Shown here: piece by piece, positions 1-13,159 of the stretch
How positions within the stretch are numbered: position 1 is the stretch's first letter
Layout of the letters: each line of letters opens with the position of its first letter
DNA from: Typhlomys cinereus
Taxonomy: Eukaryota > Chordata > Mammalia > Rodentia > Platacanthomyidae
Length of the DNA: 64,000 nt
Assembly: GCA_023101885.1 (NCBI GenBank)
Contig: JALPQD010000004.1
Coordinates: 16,706,688 to 16,770,687 of the forward strand
Reading direction: 5' to 3'
The notes under the pieces: generated by a model
Database searches by the model: none
The model's input: only the letters and a program-made list of their open reading frames with translations
What the model was told of the DNA's origin: nothing
Program-made: the position numbers and the translations under genes

Positions 1-1658
1 CTGTGGAGAGAATATTTTCTAAAAATGATTTTCAGAGTAAAAGCTATTGAAGAACTGGACCTATGAAAAAAGAACAATAGAAGTAGCAGGATTGTCCTAC
101 ATTTCAGACCCAGAAAAAGGGCAAAACATACAAAAGACATTCTAGAACATCTATTTGATAACCCTAGGACACTGTATATTCATTAATATGAATAACAATT
201 CTTGTTTTTCCTGTCTGATCTGTCTGCATTTGTATATAAAAATTTTAAAGCTGTGTAAAGAGCTAAAATTTTTAAAATACGCTCAGAAGGCATGAAAAAA
301 CATTTTAAATAAATAAAACATTATCAAGACTTTATACCTAAACCCATTTCAAATCTGTTGCTTGACTGGAAAAGTTATCTTTAATCTTTCATGAAATTAG
401 TAGTTGACAGTTGCAATTTCATTCCACTTACATTTCAATCTATAATTGCATCCAGTGTTTTTAGAAACAGAATGAAGCAACGATTTAGGCAGCTTTATTG
501 GAAACTGTATGTGACACAAATCATGTGAAAGACTTTTGTCCTATCATGGTCACTTTATTTTAAAGTGCTGGTCGAAACATTGCCCAAGCAAATACATACA
601 TTGTCAATTCATAAATTTCAATAACAATGGCACCAGGAGTCTTTAGAAATAATATTAATTGCTAATATCACAAAGAGTGTATACATTACTAATGGAGACC
701 TCATATCCACTATAAATGCTTCTAATATGCTTGGATTCCCTAATATATAACAAAATCTTAATAAATACAGTTTCTCAGGCTCGGGAACTTCATTTGCATT
801 GAAGATTCATCAGCTTTCACATAAGTACAAAACAACATATACTATAAGATTAACTTAAAGTGATTAGATATTTTAGTAAAAATATGAAAATATACTTTGA
901 ATATTGTTTTCTTATTAAAGTATATTTTTATTATTCTAAACTGAGTTTTTATGTTAAGAAAAATGTTATGTTTCAAACTTTTTTCTGTGGTTACATGCCT
1001 TACTAAAAAGATTTCTCTTTTGAAGTAAAATTTATAACATCCATATGGTACTAATCATGGAAATAAATTTGGCATGATATTTTTTTCTGGAGGGGGCAGT
1101 ATTTTCTAAATATTTGAATTCTTTATCCATTGATTTTGTTATTATGTAAAGAAAAATTTACTTTTCTGTAACTTTCTTTTACTTCTCTTAGAAGACTACT
1201 GAAATGGTAATTTTGAAGCGAAATTGTGTGGCATACAATTCACATTCTATTTTTATAAGTGCTCCATACTTGTGTTTATGAATGTTGATATTTTATGAAA
1301 TATTTATTGTGGCCATGTGTAATCTTCACTTGCCATGTAAAGAGACAAATATATGAAATGAAGACAGGCAAGGGGATAAATTGTAGAAATTATATAAAGC
1401 AAATTGGAAATATGTATAAAGTAAGACAATTAGAAATTTTATTTGTATGTATGAAACATATCAAATTAAGAATAGCTATTAGCACATAAAAATAATATTA
1501 AAATAAAAGTGAGGCAGTATAAATCAGAAAGTCTTTCTATCCTTTTTAGATATCATACGATGTAATCATAATACAAGGTACTATATATAATATGTAGTAC
1601 AATGTTGACATGTTAAACATCACGTTTATTCTTTTGAGAATTAGTTTTATCTGAATCC
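1..1658. other. Plain AT-rich intergenic sequence
   Basis: No gene, RNA gene or confident repeat is seen. The longest frame is 64 codons with no recognisable domain. The sequence is AT-rich with scattered A/T runs, as expected for unconstrained intergenic mammalian DNA. Confidence 0.6.
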
Positions 1659-1669
1659 AGTGCACTCTT

Positions 1670-1942
1670 TTTTTTTCCTGTGTATCTCTGTATGTGTGTC
1701 TGTGTGTATCAGAGGGCACTGTGTATTCCTGTAGAAGCCTAAGGGTGATTTTGGGAATCACTCTGGAGCGTTTCTACCTCCAATTCATTTTGCTCTGGAG
1801 TTTTCCAGGTTCCATCTACCAAACTCAGAAGTTCAGGCCTCCACCATTCTGCCTTGCCTTTTTAAATGGGATACAGGATCTGAATTCAGGATATGCTTCT
1901 TGAGAGACAGAGGCTTAACTGCTGAGCCATTTTCTGGACCCT
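1670..1942 (-). mobile_element. Old tRNA-headed SINE (older body type), minus strand
   Basis: The right end (about 1895-1940) is the reverse complement of a tRNA-like SINE head: 'gcttaactgctgagccat' is the antisense A-box region. The left end is a T-run (antisense A-tail) followed by a short GT-rich stretch. An imperfect target-site duplication flanks it: agtgcactctt at 1659-1669 and agtgtactctct at 1943-1954. The middle (gtgattttgggaatcactc, then ttttgctctggagttttcc) is shared with the copies at 29468, 37731, 43001 and 19640, which defines an older subfamily. The copy is diverged, so it is an old insertion. Confidence 0.7.
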
Positions 1943-1954
1943 AGTGTACTCTCT

Positions 1955-2924
1955 TATAAGGTGAATATTTCACACCTATGTGGAAGTTTGTATGTCTTTC
2001 AATTTCCTCAGAGCACATATTTATTTAGAAGATAAAATTCATTTGCCATCAAGTTTGACTAGCTACATATATTCTTTAAAAGTCTTAAATACCATAGTAC
2101 TAGACCTTATCCATCTATTATTAATCCATTCTAACTATTCCGTGTACTATTTATTGCTTTTTCATTCTTTATTTCTTTTTTTCAAAAAGCTCTCTTATAG
2201 TCCATAGTGGTATCATACTCAAGCCTGACATATTTTTACATAAGTTTGAAATTAGTTATCAAGTATCACAAGGTAAAGAATCACATCTGAGATTCAGTTG
2301 CTACAAAAGCAGTAAGAATTGTAGGGAAATAACAGAAACCACAGAAAAGAAATCACAAAAATGTGAGAACATATTCTTTTGCTTTACTGTACATATATAG
2401 TCCCATTTCTATACCATTGTTCTTTATTATACATGTATTAGTTAAGTCATAAGAAGCAAAATAACAATTAGAAGACTAATAGAACTAGGGTAAAGGAGGG
2501 TAAGATATCTGTCACTGGGGATTGATTATGTGTTAACGCTTTACCTTGGTCAGTATTGTAGAGCATTTAACAGAAACCTTACCAAGTAGTCATTCCCTTG
2601 GTGTGCAGCCAGACCTTAATGCCAAAACATTAATGGATCACCAGCATGGATCACAAATATACTAATACTTATAATAACATATGATACCATACTTTAATAA
2701 TGAAAACATTAAACAATGATATCACTTTTTAAGTCAACATTGACTGAATGATGAATTATCAATAAACATAAACATAAGAATGAAGATAATTCATTTGAAT
2801 TCACAGAGAGTCTAGTACTGATTTCTGAATTAGAATAAAATATGAAAGAAATTATAGGACACATATTCAGAGGTAAATAATAAAAATTAATGAGTATAAT
2901 TAAAAGATAGATTTGAATTTTGAG
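1955..2924. other. Plain AT-rich intergenic sequence
   Basis: No gene or confident repeat is visible. Open frames are at most about 90 codons and show no domain. Confidence 0.5.
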
Positions 2925-3015
2925 CCAGGATTGGTGGCTCACTTGAGAGACTAACACAGAAAACAAATATAAGATTAGAACCAATCTAGGCTACATAGTG
3001 AGATCCTGTTACCAT
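2925..3015 (+). mobile_element. B1 (7SL-derived) SINE fragment
   Basis: The sequence begins 'gagccaggattggtggctca', a decayed B1 start, and ends with 'ggctacatagtgagatcctg', the typical B1 right end, followed by an A-rich stretch. The middle (the usual 'cagcactcgggaggcagagg' part) is largely lost or scrambled. B1 is confined to rodents, so this supports the organism call. It is short, old and internally deleted. Confidence 0.6.
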
Positions 3016-3239
3016 AAATAAGTGAATTAATGAATGAAGAAAATTTGAAAATGATTGAATACATCAGAAAACAAAATTAGAAAAGTAGACAGAATGAAAG
3101 AATACTTCCAAAGAGAAGCAACTAGTGAGCAATCATCTCATTCTTCTTATCCTGACATCTGTGAGAATTAGAGTTTGACAAGTTGATATAGATGACAGGA
3201 GTATCATTATTCGGTAAGTGGCAAAGGAGGAATCTCATA

Positions 3240-3720
3240 TGTGACACCCTTTTGTCAAAGTTGTGGTACTTGACTTGCTAAAACAAAATCAGGGTTAAAT
3301 TCCATATTTTCACAGGTATTGTACCGTGGTTTGCCTGCATAATATCAATAAATTCACAACCAAAGAACTTAGGGAATCACGAAGGCCTTATTCTTTCTTA
3401 CAGTTGTCAGCTAAAGCTTGGCAAGAGAATTCATACCAACAAACGGAAGAGGGAATTGGCTGTACCATATCTATTGCTGAGAAAAGGGCAAACCTCACTT
3501 GTCAAACTGGAAGTCTGTCCAAGTATGCTGACAAATATCAATTTAATGAATCAATTCCCTTCATCTTATCTACCTGCCCAGGGACTTTTTCCACCTACCA
3601 TGAGCTGGGTCTTCCCCAACAACAAAACAATCTACTGCAGGCATATTGAAAGACTTACCTTAATACTACTACCATTTTAGAATTATGCCCAGAGCTCAGT
3701 CTGCAATTATCAAGTTGACT
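3240..3720. repeat. Unclassified dispersed repeat, copy A (pairs with 25010-25430)
   Basis: This stretch aligns loosely with 25010-25430. Shared anchors in the same order are 'caaacctcacttgtcaaact' against 'caaacctccc..taccaaact', then 'aagtatgctgaca' against 'aaatatgctgaaca', a CCATCTT block, 'ccacctaccatgagctgggt' against 'ccacctgggctgagt', and 'gcccagagctcag' followed by 'caattat'. Two diverged copies with collinear anchors indicate an interspersed repeat. I think of an LTR-type rodent repeat but cannot name it. The 107-codon frame at 3326-3649 lies inside it, and copy B breaks that frame, so it is not a gene. Confidence 0.5.
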
Positions 3721-3837
3721 CCTATATGTGTCACATATTGATAGGTACCATCACATAACTATCACATATGGACAGAAAAATTAGCGCATTAAATATTATT
3801 TTCTTGTATTAAATATTATTTTCTTTTTTCTATTTTT

Positions 3838-4192
3838 ATATATGTGTGCATGTGGCACATGCATGTCTATATGCATATTTTATGTGAGTGGACACACATG
3901 TGTGCATGTGTGTTTGAATGTCAGAACTCTTGATATCAGGTTTCATCTTTGTGATTTCTTCCACCTTATAGTTTTGAGCCTTTGGTCTCTTCTTAATCTA
4001 ACAATTAAGAGCTAATTTTACTAACCATCTTGCTCTGGGATTCCCATGTTCTACTTTCAGTATTTGGGATTTCAGGCAAGCCAGTATATCTACCCAAAAT
4101 TCTTGTATATGATCTGGGGATTCAAACTCTAGTTCTTTTGTTTGTGTGGAAAGTACTTTAACTTCTGAGCCATTTCTCCAGTCTCATTGATA
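3838..4192 (-). mobile_element. Old dimeric rodent SINE (RSINE1/B4-like), minus strand
   Basis: The right end, about 4110-4185, is an antisense tRNA-like head ('ctgagccatttctccagtct'). The middle contains 'ttgggatttcaggcaagcc', like an antisense 7SL-type 'ctgtaatcccag' segment. The left end has GT-rich simple sequence where the element's CA-rich tail would lie in reverse. The same arrangement occurs in reverse orientation at 34138 and in the same orientation at 60190. The family name is from memory. Confidence 0.5.
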
Positions 4193-6400
4193 TTGTTATA
4201 CATGATATGAACTTGCATAGATGTTCTATTTTGCCATTATAAAGACAATACTTTTTAAAGCATAAGATGGTAGAAGCCACAAGGCAATTCTATTAGACCT
4301 GTAAATATAATTTGTACGTTAAATATTTAATTGGAAGGTATGTGGGCCTTCATATCTCAGATTGCACATATATTAAATGTAGTTTTCCAGCCCCAGGCTT
4401 CTATCCTTAAATTGTGCATGGAAATACTACAATTCTGAACCTGGAATATCCAGAAATTCTGGTTTAAATTCTTCTTTATATTTCCTATGTGAACTGGTAA
4501 GAAGAGTAGAGAGAGACATAATCTTGTACTTCTGTCCCGAGACAGCATTGCTTACCATTTGTTATCAAGACTGTGCAGACTATTATAAGTTTTATATATG
4601 TGAACCTTAATTTCCTTGCCCAGGTACCATCTGTGAAGACACTTAAATTGCCATTTCTCAGTAAGGTACCTGAATAGCCTCTGATTAATAATGATCTATG
4701 TTAGTTTTAAAATCACAACATAATACTAACTCTGAAATTTCTTCTCTTTGATTCCAAATGCATTTTTATAAAAGACACTACTTAACTAGATCGCTGTTCA
4801 TTTCTTATATTGGTAGAATATTGTTTGAGTGTCAAATTGTTTGTTCACTTTGGGCAGGAAATAATTTTGTTTCTCAAAGTTAGGAAAAAGGCATTAGTAA
4901 GATATACTCAGTGATAATTCAGTATGGTATCTACAGGTTTATCACCTGTATAAAAATTTAAACCAAGAAGTGTTTTAATATGTGTTTTCTAAATTTTAAC
5001 AAGTATGAATGTTATCATGACATTTTAAAGCAAAATATAAAGTTTCCAATTAAATATAAAAATTATATTTTTATAATTCAGCATTCTAGAAGGAAGCAAG
5101 TACAGAGAATCTGCAATAGTTCCACTATCTAATGCATGACTAAGCAGAAAAAGGTTATAGTAGAAGAATTACAGAAGAACATTACCTTCATGTTTCTTGA
5201 GGATTTTGATGTAAGTAAAGGAAACTAAATGAACTGAAAAAAAAATTCTAGACCTAAAATAAAATGTCCTCTCAATTTTGGGTGTATTTCTTACAATCAT
5301 GTTTGGGAAAAATATGCTAAATAAGCTTTTGGGCTGCAAAATTGATTTTAGAACCTAACCTAACCTAAGGCATAGCTGTCATAGAGCTGAAGGAGGATCT
5401 GGAATGCTACATGTTGTCAGAGTTTCATTTTTCTACAATCTAGAAGCCCATAAAAAGGAATTATGTGTAGAAATATTTTCAATAGTTCTTTGGAGAATGT
5501 AAATATTCATAAAAATTACAAAACAAAGCCAAAGAGAAAAGTTTTATTCTAAAACATAAAAACAACTAAGCAAGCAAATAATTTCAAGACATTCCAGTTT
5601 AAATTGGCTGGTCCTAGATGTAAAGTTTCTAACCTATTTTCAGAGTAACTGCAAAAGTTAAAAAATAAAGCTATATTCTTCCATAGGTCTAGGCCCTTCA
5701 TACCACTTAGAAAATGGACTAGCAGAACAAAAGGAATGAGAACAGGTGGAACAATTTCCCTTCTTGACTTGAGAGGTGTTACAGTGAATTTTTCATTAAT
5801 GTTTCATTTAAGTGAGAATTTTAATTCCTTCATGTTTTAAACATAGCCATTTTTGGAAATGAAAGTTTCTGTCCTAAATATGGAAGCCATTGATCATATG
5901 TGGCTCCTAAACATTTGAACTTTGCAAGAAGAATTACATTTTTATGTTGTTCAAAATGTGGTGAATTTAAACTCAATGGACATCTATTTGTTTTTGCATT
6001 TGACAGTATCTACAGAACCCTTTCACATAGATACTGTTGTTATTGATAGACAGAAAAATTATAAGAATCACATTAAGTGGTAAGCCAATTTCAGACTGAG
6101 GTGAATATCATGGGCTTAATAAATAAGTAATGTGAGCTGTAACATGTGAGGATTTGGCAGGTATTCTCCATACGGTAACAATGAAGAGCCAGCATTATTT
6201 CATGTTTAAGCCTAAAAGACAAACTATGAATAATAGACATGTGATTTCCAGCCTCACTTTGCCCAGAATTAGATAATGGTGCATGTTTTATTGATTTCTC
6301 TGGCACAGTCCAAGGTTTTGTGATTCTCTCCTGTTGTCCTCTTTTCATTATTTATAAGTGACATCTGCAAAGGAGTGCTGTTCTCCTTGTACCACTGTGA
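4193..6400. other. Plain AT-rich intergenic sequence
   Basis: About 2.2 kb with no recognisable gene, RNA gene or repeat. Frames are below 90 codons. A triplet of CCTAA pentamers near 5353 is too short to be a telomeric tract. Confidence 0.5.
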
Positions 6401-6760
6401 TGTTTAATCTTGGTTGTCAACTTCATTAGATATAGAAGCTCCTTAGGTGATTGGTAAAGTACACCTATGAATATGTACAGTCAATTCCAAAGAAAATTAA
6501 CTACAGGAAGAAGGCTCACACAGAAGATTGGCAGCAGCATTCCATAGCCTAGGGGTCTGGATAAAGTAGAAGGGAAAGAAGAAAAAGTCCTCTGAAAGCA
6601 GGCTGAACTCACTTTTCCTGGCTTCCATGATGAGATCTGCACAAAGCTTTAGCTTTGCACCTGATATGTCATCCCTATCTTTAAACTGGTGTTTCCAGGT
6701 ATTTGGTGTAATCATAATGATAGTAAAGTCAATATAATGGAGATTTTTTTAAACCATAAA
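6401..6760 (+). mobile_element. ERVL-type LTR-like repeat, degraded
   Basis: It opens with 'tgtgatgtttaatcttggtt' followed by 'gtcaacttcatt', the head shared with 23669 ('tgtgatatttaatcctgggt', then 'gtcaacttgacc') and, less well, with 53498. From memory, this opening and the phrase 'tgtcaacttgac' are typical of ERVL-class LTRs (MLT2/MT2-like). No internal viral genes lie alongside, so a solo LTR is the simplest reading. The right boundary is uncertain. Confidence 0.45.
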
Positions 6761-7261
6761 GGCCAATGTAATGGAGACTAAGTACATAATTTGGTTATGT
6801 TCTTACCAAGAAGAGTTTTGGAATATGGGAAGGAACATGTGAAATTTTCCAATTTCATTGGCTATTAATTGGAGTTTTCAGTAGCCCCATTTTCCCTACA
6901 GCAATGATCCTTTACTTTTCCTTCTATGATGAAATACAAAATCAGGATTAACCAGAAATTAAGATTTAAACCCTATTGCTGAAGTTATTACATTCATCAT
7001 TCACAAGGAAGAGACAAATGAAATTGTATATAAAAGCCAAGAATTTGTAAAGCTCAAGAGGAAAGTAATGTAATAAGTCAATGGTAACATGAAGAAGTGG
7101 TAGCACAAAGACAAGGAAAAAACAGGGAATTTAAAGCATATTGATATAAATTAAAGATGTAATAAAATTAGAACAGTATCTTTACAATTATTTGGTAAAT
7201 GTAATAAACAGATATTTACAGGTTAATTTTGGACTATTCTTATCACATAAAAATATTAAAA

Positions 7262-7655
7262 GCAATTATAATAGGACTCTGCATGATCTGCACAATGACC
7301 AACATATCATTGACCCCTCAAATTCTAGCATGGACAAAAGGCACTAGGATCCTTAGAAGCAAGGGATTAACAGTCACAATAGTGTCCTATACTTAAGGGG
7401 AACACAAGAAACAGTTCTAGGAATTGCCACTGAGTCCTTACACCTCATCAGAGAGAAGGACCCAGAGGAAAGTTTGATATACTCATTAAAGGATGCTTCA
7501 GAGATGGGGGAGGGGGCACTGGGAGAAAGGGAGGGAGGGGGGAAAGGAAGGGATAAAGCGGGGAGGGAACAGGGAGGTCCAGGGAGGGATGGAAGGAGGG
7601 AGGGGACAGGGGTTCCTATTATGTTTGTATGAGCAGAAAAAAATTAAAATAAATG
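7262..7655 (+). mobile_element. 5'-truncated L1, 3'UTR and purine tract
   Basis: This matches the 3' end of the L1 at 61500-62192 over most of its length. Shared anchors are 'ctgcacaatgaccaacatat', 'aaaggcactaggatccttag', 'cattaaaggatgcttcagag', a G-rich purine tract at 7503-7612, and 'gtttgtatgagcagaaa' before the A-rich end. Only 3'UTR is present, so this is a severely truncated, non-functional insertion on the plus strand. A target-site duplication was not clear. Confidence 0.8.
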
Positions 7656-7719
7656 TGAGATTAGCATGTTGTTTTGGGGGACAAGAATTTCTTTCATTAT
7701 CTACAAATCTGTAGTTATA

Positions 7720-8320
7720 GTTTCAATTATAACTCACAAATCCGTAGGGATCATTCCCTCAAGCTCAAGATCTCCATTTCTTGAAGACAGATGCCAGCAT
7801 AGTTGCAGGCTGACTCCTATTGACTTTCCCACAGGGGTCAGGAACGGATCTTGTCCTATCCTGAATTGGGATCAAGGGCGGAGGTATTTTTTACATGTTT
7901 CTTTCTGTTCTGTGGAAGCCATCTAGACATTAATTAGCATATCTAAAGGATGAGCTCAAAACTTTATCATCATAATTGTATCACAATGTTCCTGACCAAT
8001 CAGCAGCTTATTCTTTCTCCACAGTGTAGTGGAACCATTAGTGTATATTAATGTGTCTAAGGATTGACAGGGCTGTATTGTTGGTGGTAGTCTCACCTGT
8101 TGTTGACCTTGCACGTGTAGTTTGTCTACCACTATTGACATCATCCCTCTGCACAGTACAGATGTCACTTCCTGTTTAATGGTATATAAGAGGTTAGATT
8201 CCATAATACAGGTGACTTGGTTTCAGCTTTTCCAAGATCCCCTGTTGACCCAGCGTGATTCAATTCCTATGACTCCACTCTGGTCCCTATCAGGCTAGAG
8301 AGGTAAGCATGCAGATCATA
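7720..8320 (+). promoter_or_regulatory. Promoter-like block, possible solo LTR
   Basis: The block contains CCAAT-type 'gaccaatcagcag' at about 7995-8007 and the TATA-like 'ggtatataagagg' at about 8179-8191, spaced roughly 180 bp apart as in many LTR U3 regions. Its GC content is higher than that of its flanks. No matching second LTR, primer-binding site or gag/pol-like sequence was found nearby, and terminal TG...CA boundaries were not fixed. It could equally be unique DNA with chance motifs. Confidence 0.25.
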
Positions 8321-8330
8321 GAGGCCTGCA

Positions 8331-10739
8331 GAAGTATTATTAAATGTTGACACTAGAATCTAATTTATTTTTTGATAGCTTGGAAAAATTGCTAAGTCAT
8401 CAATTTTATTAGATAGAACCAAGTAGTGGTTAAGCGATTATTTTCCTCTGAAACTTCAACTGTTTCACATCACAGATAAATATAATTTAATGTAATCAGT
8501 TGTATAATCAAGAGTTAAAAGAATTTAGCTAATTTCTTTTTTGGTGGCTTTGAGATTAGCATTTCAGGTAGCTGTTTAATAATAGATCAAAACAGCACAT
8601 TCAAGAGTCCGAATATAATCCAAGAAAACCCATCAATTTTTATTAGTAGCACTGGGAAACATACTTGTTTTCCCATTTTATTGAATTTTCAAGCAATTAT
8701 TTTATGACAAAGGATAAAACTAAGGAAATCCAATATTTACCACTTAGTTACAATATACATTTAATTACAAATAACACATTTATCAAACAGCATATCCAAA
8801 GCCTTGTATTATTTATTACTATCATAAATGCTTTCAACAAGGGCAAAAAGAAATTACCAGTCAATTTAGACCAAGTGAACAGACTTTTTCCTTTTAATAA
8901 GACTTTTCCCAACAAAATAATCTGAATTATTGAATTATTTAGTTACCTAATTTTGCATTGATTGACAAGGAGCATTTGAGTAATATGGAACATCAAAATA
9001 TAAGTTCCTTTTAGAAGAACTCTCACCTCAGCCAAATGACAATGACAATGAATAATTTTTGCATACTATATGAAATCTCTTTTTGAAAATTATCATTTGC
9101 TACTTAACTATTTTCTAAATCTATCCAATGTAAAATTCGTAAAATGTACTCAAATCCTTGAATTTCAAATGTTCTAATGTGTATAATGTTTGTAGCATAT
9201 CAAGTCTTTTGATAATAGTTTGAAGAAAAATAATATCAGTTAAAATGGTAGAACAGAGTTCCATATCATTTTGTGCAGAGGAGATTAAATTAGTTATTAT
9301 AATAAGTATCTGCAATTATAACAATAAGTATCTTTTTGCAATTATTTAACACAAGGTTGAAGAAGAGACCCAGGGATTGATCAAATCTTAACAGTTCAGG
9401 ATAGTGATATGTGACCCTCAATTATATCAGCTACAGTTCGGATGGAATTGTATTACATTATACCTCAATTAATAAAATTTCGCACATTAAATGACTTCTC
9501 AGATTTGGCAAGTCCATAGTGGCTGCCTACCACTTATTGACAGACACACAGTCTTAGAAAGTGAAGGCAAAGCAGTGTTTACAACCAATCGACCCTCCTT
9601 TATTTACTTACCTATCTTGCTTCCAGAGAGATGTCAGGTTAAGCACCTCTCTGTGTGCTTCCTCAAATTACAACAGGGGCAAGAGATAAAAATCTATATC
9701 TCAAATGAAGAGAAAAGGAACACCAGGAATCAAGAGAACCATGACCATGAGATAAAATAGAGGAAAAGCAGAAAGAATAAATGAAAAAAAAAGTGTTTTT
9801 TTTTAATAGCAATGAATAGTTAAAAGTCTGACTGCTTTGGAAAGAAGGAACTGGATGGAACAACTGTAGTTCTACAATTTAAGAATGAAGAATACAACTG
9901 TTTCTAATGGCAATCTTTGTCCTAGCTGAGAAGAAACCCACAGTTCTTAAAATCATAAAGCCAACTGTAGTGATTGAGATTGACAATACCCTTATGTCTC
10001 AAAACACTGTAAGATGAGTCACCTGGATAGATAATTTTATATTTGAGCTACTTTGGGGGTCTCAAAACACAAAATTATAAATCAGAAAGCCCAGGGCCTG
10101 CCGTCACATTGTCTGGGTGGAATGGCAACAAAATGGGTGTTGAGGCGTGGGAGATTGCACAGACCAAGAAGTTTGAGCTATGCAGAGAATAGTGATGGTG
10201 ATCCTCTAGCATAAGAAGTGAGATCCATTACTAATGAATACTGCAAGTGATGAAATCCCAAAAAGGAAGAACAACAGGTCACCTGCTTTAGAAAAATCAT
10301 ACTTGTTGAAAGCAAGTTCAAAAGTCAAGTTGAGGGTTGGTAAGCTGTTTGCTTGAGTCCTTTTAGCTGCTGTGTTGTGCTTCAGACTCAGTTCTGTTTG
10401 CCTCTCCTACCTTCGCAAATACTTGTAATGAAGTTCAGAATGAATATTTGAAACACACCTGGGTGCACAGGTGAGAGATCCTCTCAAAATAGTAGGAATA
10501 TGCCCACTCCACAGTTCTCGGCTCTTATAACTCCTCCTTGTAAGCAAAGAGACTAACACAACAAAGTGAATACAGCCTCAATGCTGGTAGCACATTGTAG
10601 CTGCTGTGACCCTTAGTACAGAGAGAAGCAATTTTGATTGTGTAAAAACAAGGTCTGCAATAGACTCCAGTTTTGACCTTCCTAGCTCCCCCAGGACTAG
10701 GCAGCTCCTCCAGTATTAGAGATCTATGAAGAAGTACCT
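8331..10739. other. Plain intergenic sequence
   Basis: About 2.4 kb with no recognised gene or repeat. The part at about 10080-10500 is less AT-rich than its surroundings and might hide an old LTR, but I could not align it to anything else in the window. Frames are under 90 codons. Confidence 0.45.
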
Positions 10740-10744
10740 TCAAA

Positions 10745-11480
10745 TCTTTGCCCTTTTTCTTTTTTTTTAATCTTTTTTTTTTTTAAATAAATGTTTATTA
10801 TGTTTTACTTCTGCTCTTTTGGGAACTTCTTCTACCACCATCCCTTTCCTCCCAGTTTGCTGTTTGGGGTATTGTAAGAGTTCCTGCTTGATTACATCAA
10901 GTTGAAAGTTTAATGCTAAAATCCAATTATAAGGGAGAACATACTCACCTGTCTTTCTGCATCTGGGATATTTCACTCAATGAATGATTTCTTCCAGTTC
11001 CATTCATTTGCTGGAAAATTTCATTAGTTCATTTCTTCTGACAACTGGATAGTATCATGTTGTATATATGAACCACATTTTCATTACCCATTCATCGGTT
11101 GTTGGACATTTAGGTTGGTTCCATTTCTTTGTAATTGTGAAAAGAGTTCCTAAGAACATGGTTTTTCATGTGACTCTGTTACCGAATGCAGTGTTCTTTG
11201 GGAATATTTCCAGGAAATATATCCAAGCTGGTATGATATAGCTGAATTGTACAGAATTTCAAATTTTTAACTTTTTTAAAAACCTACAAATTGATCTTCA
11301 AAGAAGTTGTTGCAAGTTTACAATTCCATCAACAATATATGAGGGTCTCTTTCTCGCCACATCCATACTGCATTTGCTGTTGTTTGTGCTTAGATCATAA
11401 CCATTCTAACTGGAATGAAATGATGTTTCAGAGTGGTACTAATTTGCATTTCCCTAATGACTCAGGAAGGAGAACAATTT
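10745..11480 (-). mobile_element. L1 LINE fragment, ORF2 3' end, minus strand
   Basis: The plus strand reads as the reverse complement of the L1 ORF2 C-terminal region. Typical antisense phrases are 'ttcttccagttccattcatt', 'accacattttcattaccca', 'ggttggttccatttctttg', 'ataaccattctaactgg' and 'aatttgcatttccctaatga'. L1 ORF2 normally encodes endonuclease and reverse transcriptase; only the far C-terminal part survives here, full of stops. Parallel antisense fragments lie at 42236-42925 and 46700-47195. Confidence 0.8.
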
Positions 11481-13159
11481 TTTTAACTTTTTTAATTCTT
11501 TTGTATTTTATACCTTTTATTCTCTCTTGCAACTATGTTCATTTTATAACATAATTTAATTTTAAAGCTATGTTCATTTCTTTTTCATATTTTTCCTTTG
11601 AAATTAATCTTTTTTCATACTCCATGTTCAAATCTTTATTTCATTATTTTAGTATTATTCTTTAATTTAATGGTTCATTCTACATTATTTCAGATTTTTC
11701 ATTCTTTCAGTTTTATATACTCAAGTAATGAATTTTAGTCATTTTCACTTTTTAATACTTTTACTTCTCCTTTTTCTTCTCCCAATGAAACTTCTAACTA
11801 TTCTCCTCCTATATTCACATCTTTCTGTTTGTGACTCACTGCATTTAATTAGAATTTGTATAACTGAGTGTACAACATTAGATATAGGAGCATTGACATT
11901 GTATCAATAGCTATGGTGACTGAAGAAAAAGATACTTCCTCTGATAGCAAACATTAACTACTCATAGATCCTCAAGGAGTAGTGGAACTACATATGTCCC
12001 CCTCGCCCAAAATGGAATGTTGAGAGGACAAATCTTGTAATATTCATTTGCAGATAACCACAGTTGCAGTGCAGAGTTCAAAACCTATGTTACTTTTGTC
12101 CTTTCTTCATTGTGGTAATAACCATAGAAGAGAGTGCAATTGAGCAATAGTTATTTTATGTGGATTTTATTTATTTGATTTATTTAGTTTTAGCATTGGT
12201 AGTAGTAGATTTTTCTTTTCCTTCACATGAATGAATGTGAACTAAATCTTCTAGAGAGGGATGATCACTAAGAAGACCTTCATAGAAAATGGAAGACATA
12301 TCTATACCCCCTAAAATAAGCAAATTTCAATATGAAAATTAGAAAAAATGTAAGTATCTGATGCAACATAGTTACTCTAAATATTTGTAACTCTTTAATA
12401 AGTGAATGAAAATATGTCAAAATAGATTGAATACTGGACAATGAAATAAAAATATGAATTTTTAAAATTATAAATGACATCAAATGGAACAGAAACAATT
12501 AGCTGAATGAACTGAGAAAATTGTTTCATCTAGAGAATAATTTATGATAGCTACATATTCATTCAGACTTGAATGAGTTTATCAGGAATATGGAAAGCAA
12601 AAGTAAGAGCAAGTAGAGACAAGCAGCAGATAAAGTACAAAACATCATCAATCAGAGGCTTACAAATGACTGGAAGTCTAGACACAGAAATGACAGGAGA
12701 AGTGCAATGACAGTTGGCAGCTTGAGCTCCTAATTTAGGCTTCTGGGAAGAATGGAGTATTCTCTCAACATGTGAGCCTTTAATGAATAGCTGTTTCCAC
12801 CACAGGTGTTTTTATATCAGCTGAATCTTTAGATTTTGGGGAAATAACTCAGAATGCTTCACGTTCCAGCTTTGTTCAAGAATGCAAGGTTTTCATTCTA
12901 ACAATTTACTATTTTTTGGCCCTTGAAGACATGGTATTTCCACTGTAGGCTGTTTTGATCTTTTTCCACTCCTTCTCACAGAGTTGGTAGAACACTTACC
13001 CCTGGATAAGGGATGTTGGAGGACACAATTAGACAAAGTGCTTGTGTCTAAAGTGGGGGAAGGTAGCAGTACCTCCTCCAGAGTTAGTTTCTAAGCACAT
13101 TTTAAACAGAACTTGAAAATTTACCAATGTAATGTGCATTATAGAAAGCAATATAAGAT
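11481..13159. other. Plain AT-rich intergenic sequence
   Basis: No gene is seen. T-rich sequence around 11480-11800 follows the antisense L1 and may be its very decayed continuation, but I could not support this. The remainder is unremarkable. Confidence 0.4.

Noticed and set aside
3326..3649. 107-codon plus-strand frame as a possible small gene
   Set aside because: It lies in a dispersed repeat whose other copy (25010-25430) does not keep the frame; no domain or splice signals.
5350..5372. Three CCTAA pentamers, telomere-like
   Set aside because: Pentamer, not the mammalian hexamer, and only three units; chance occurrence is likely.
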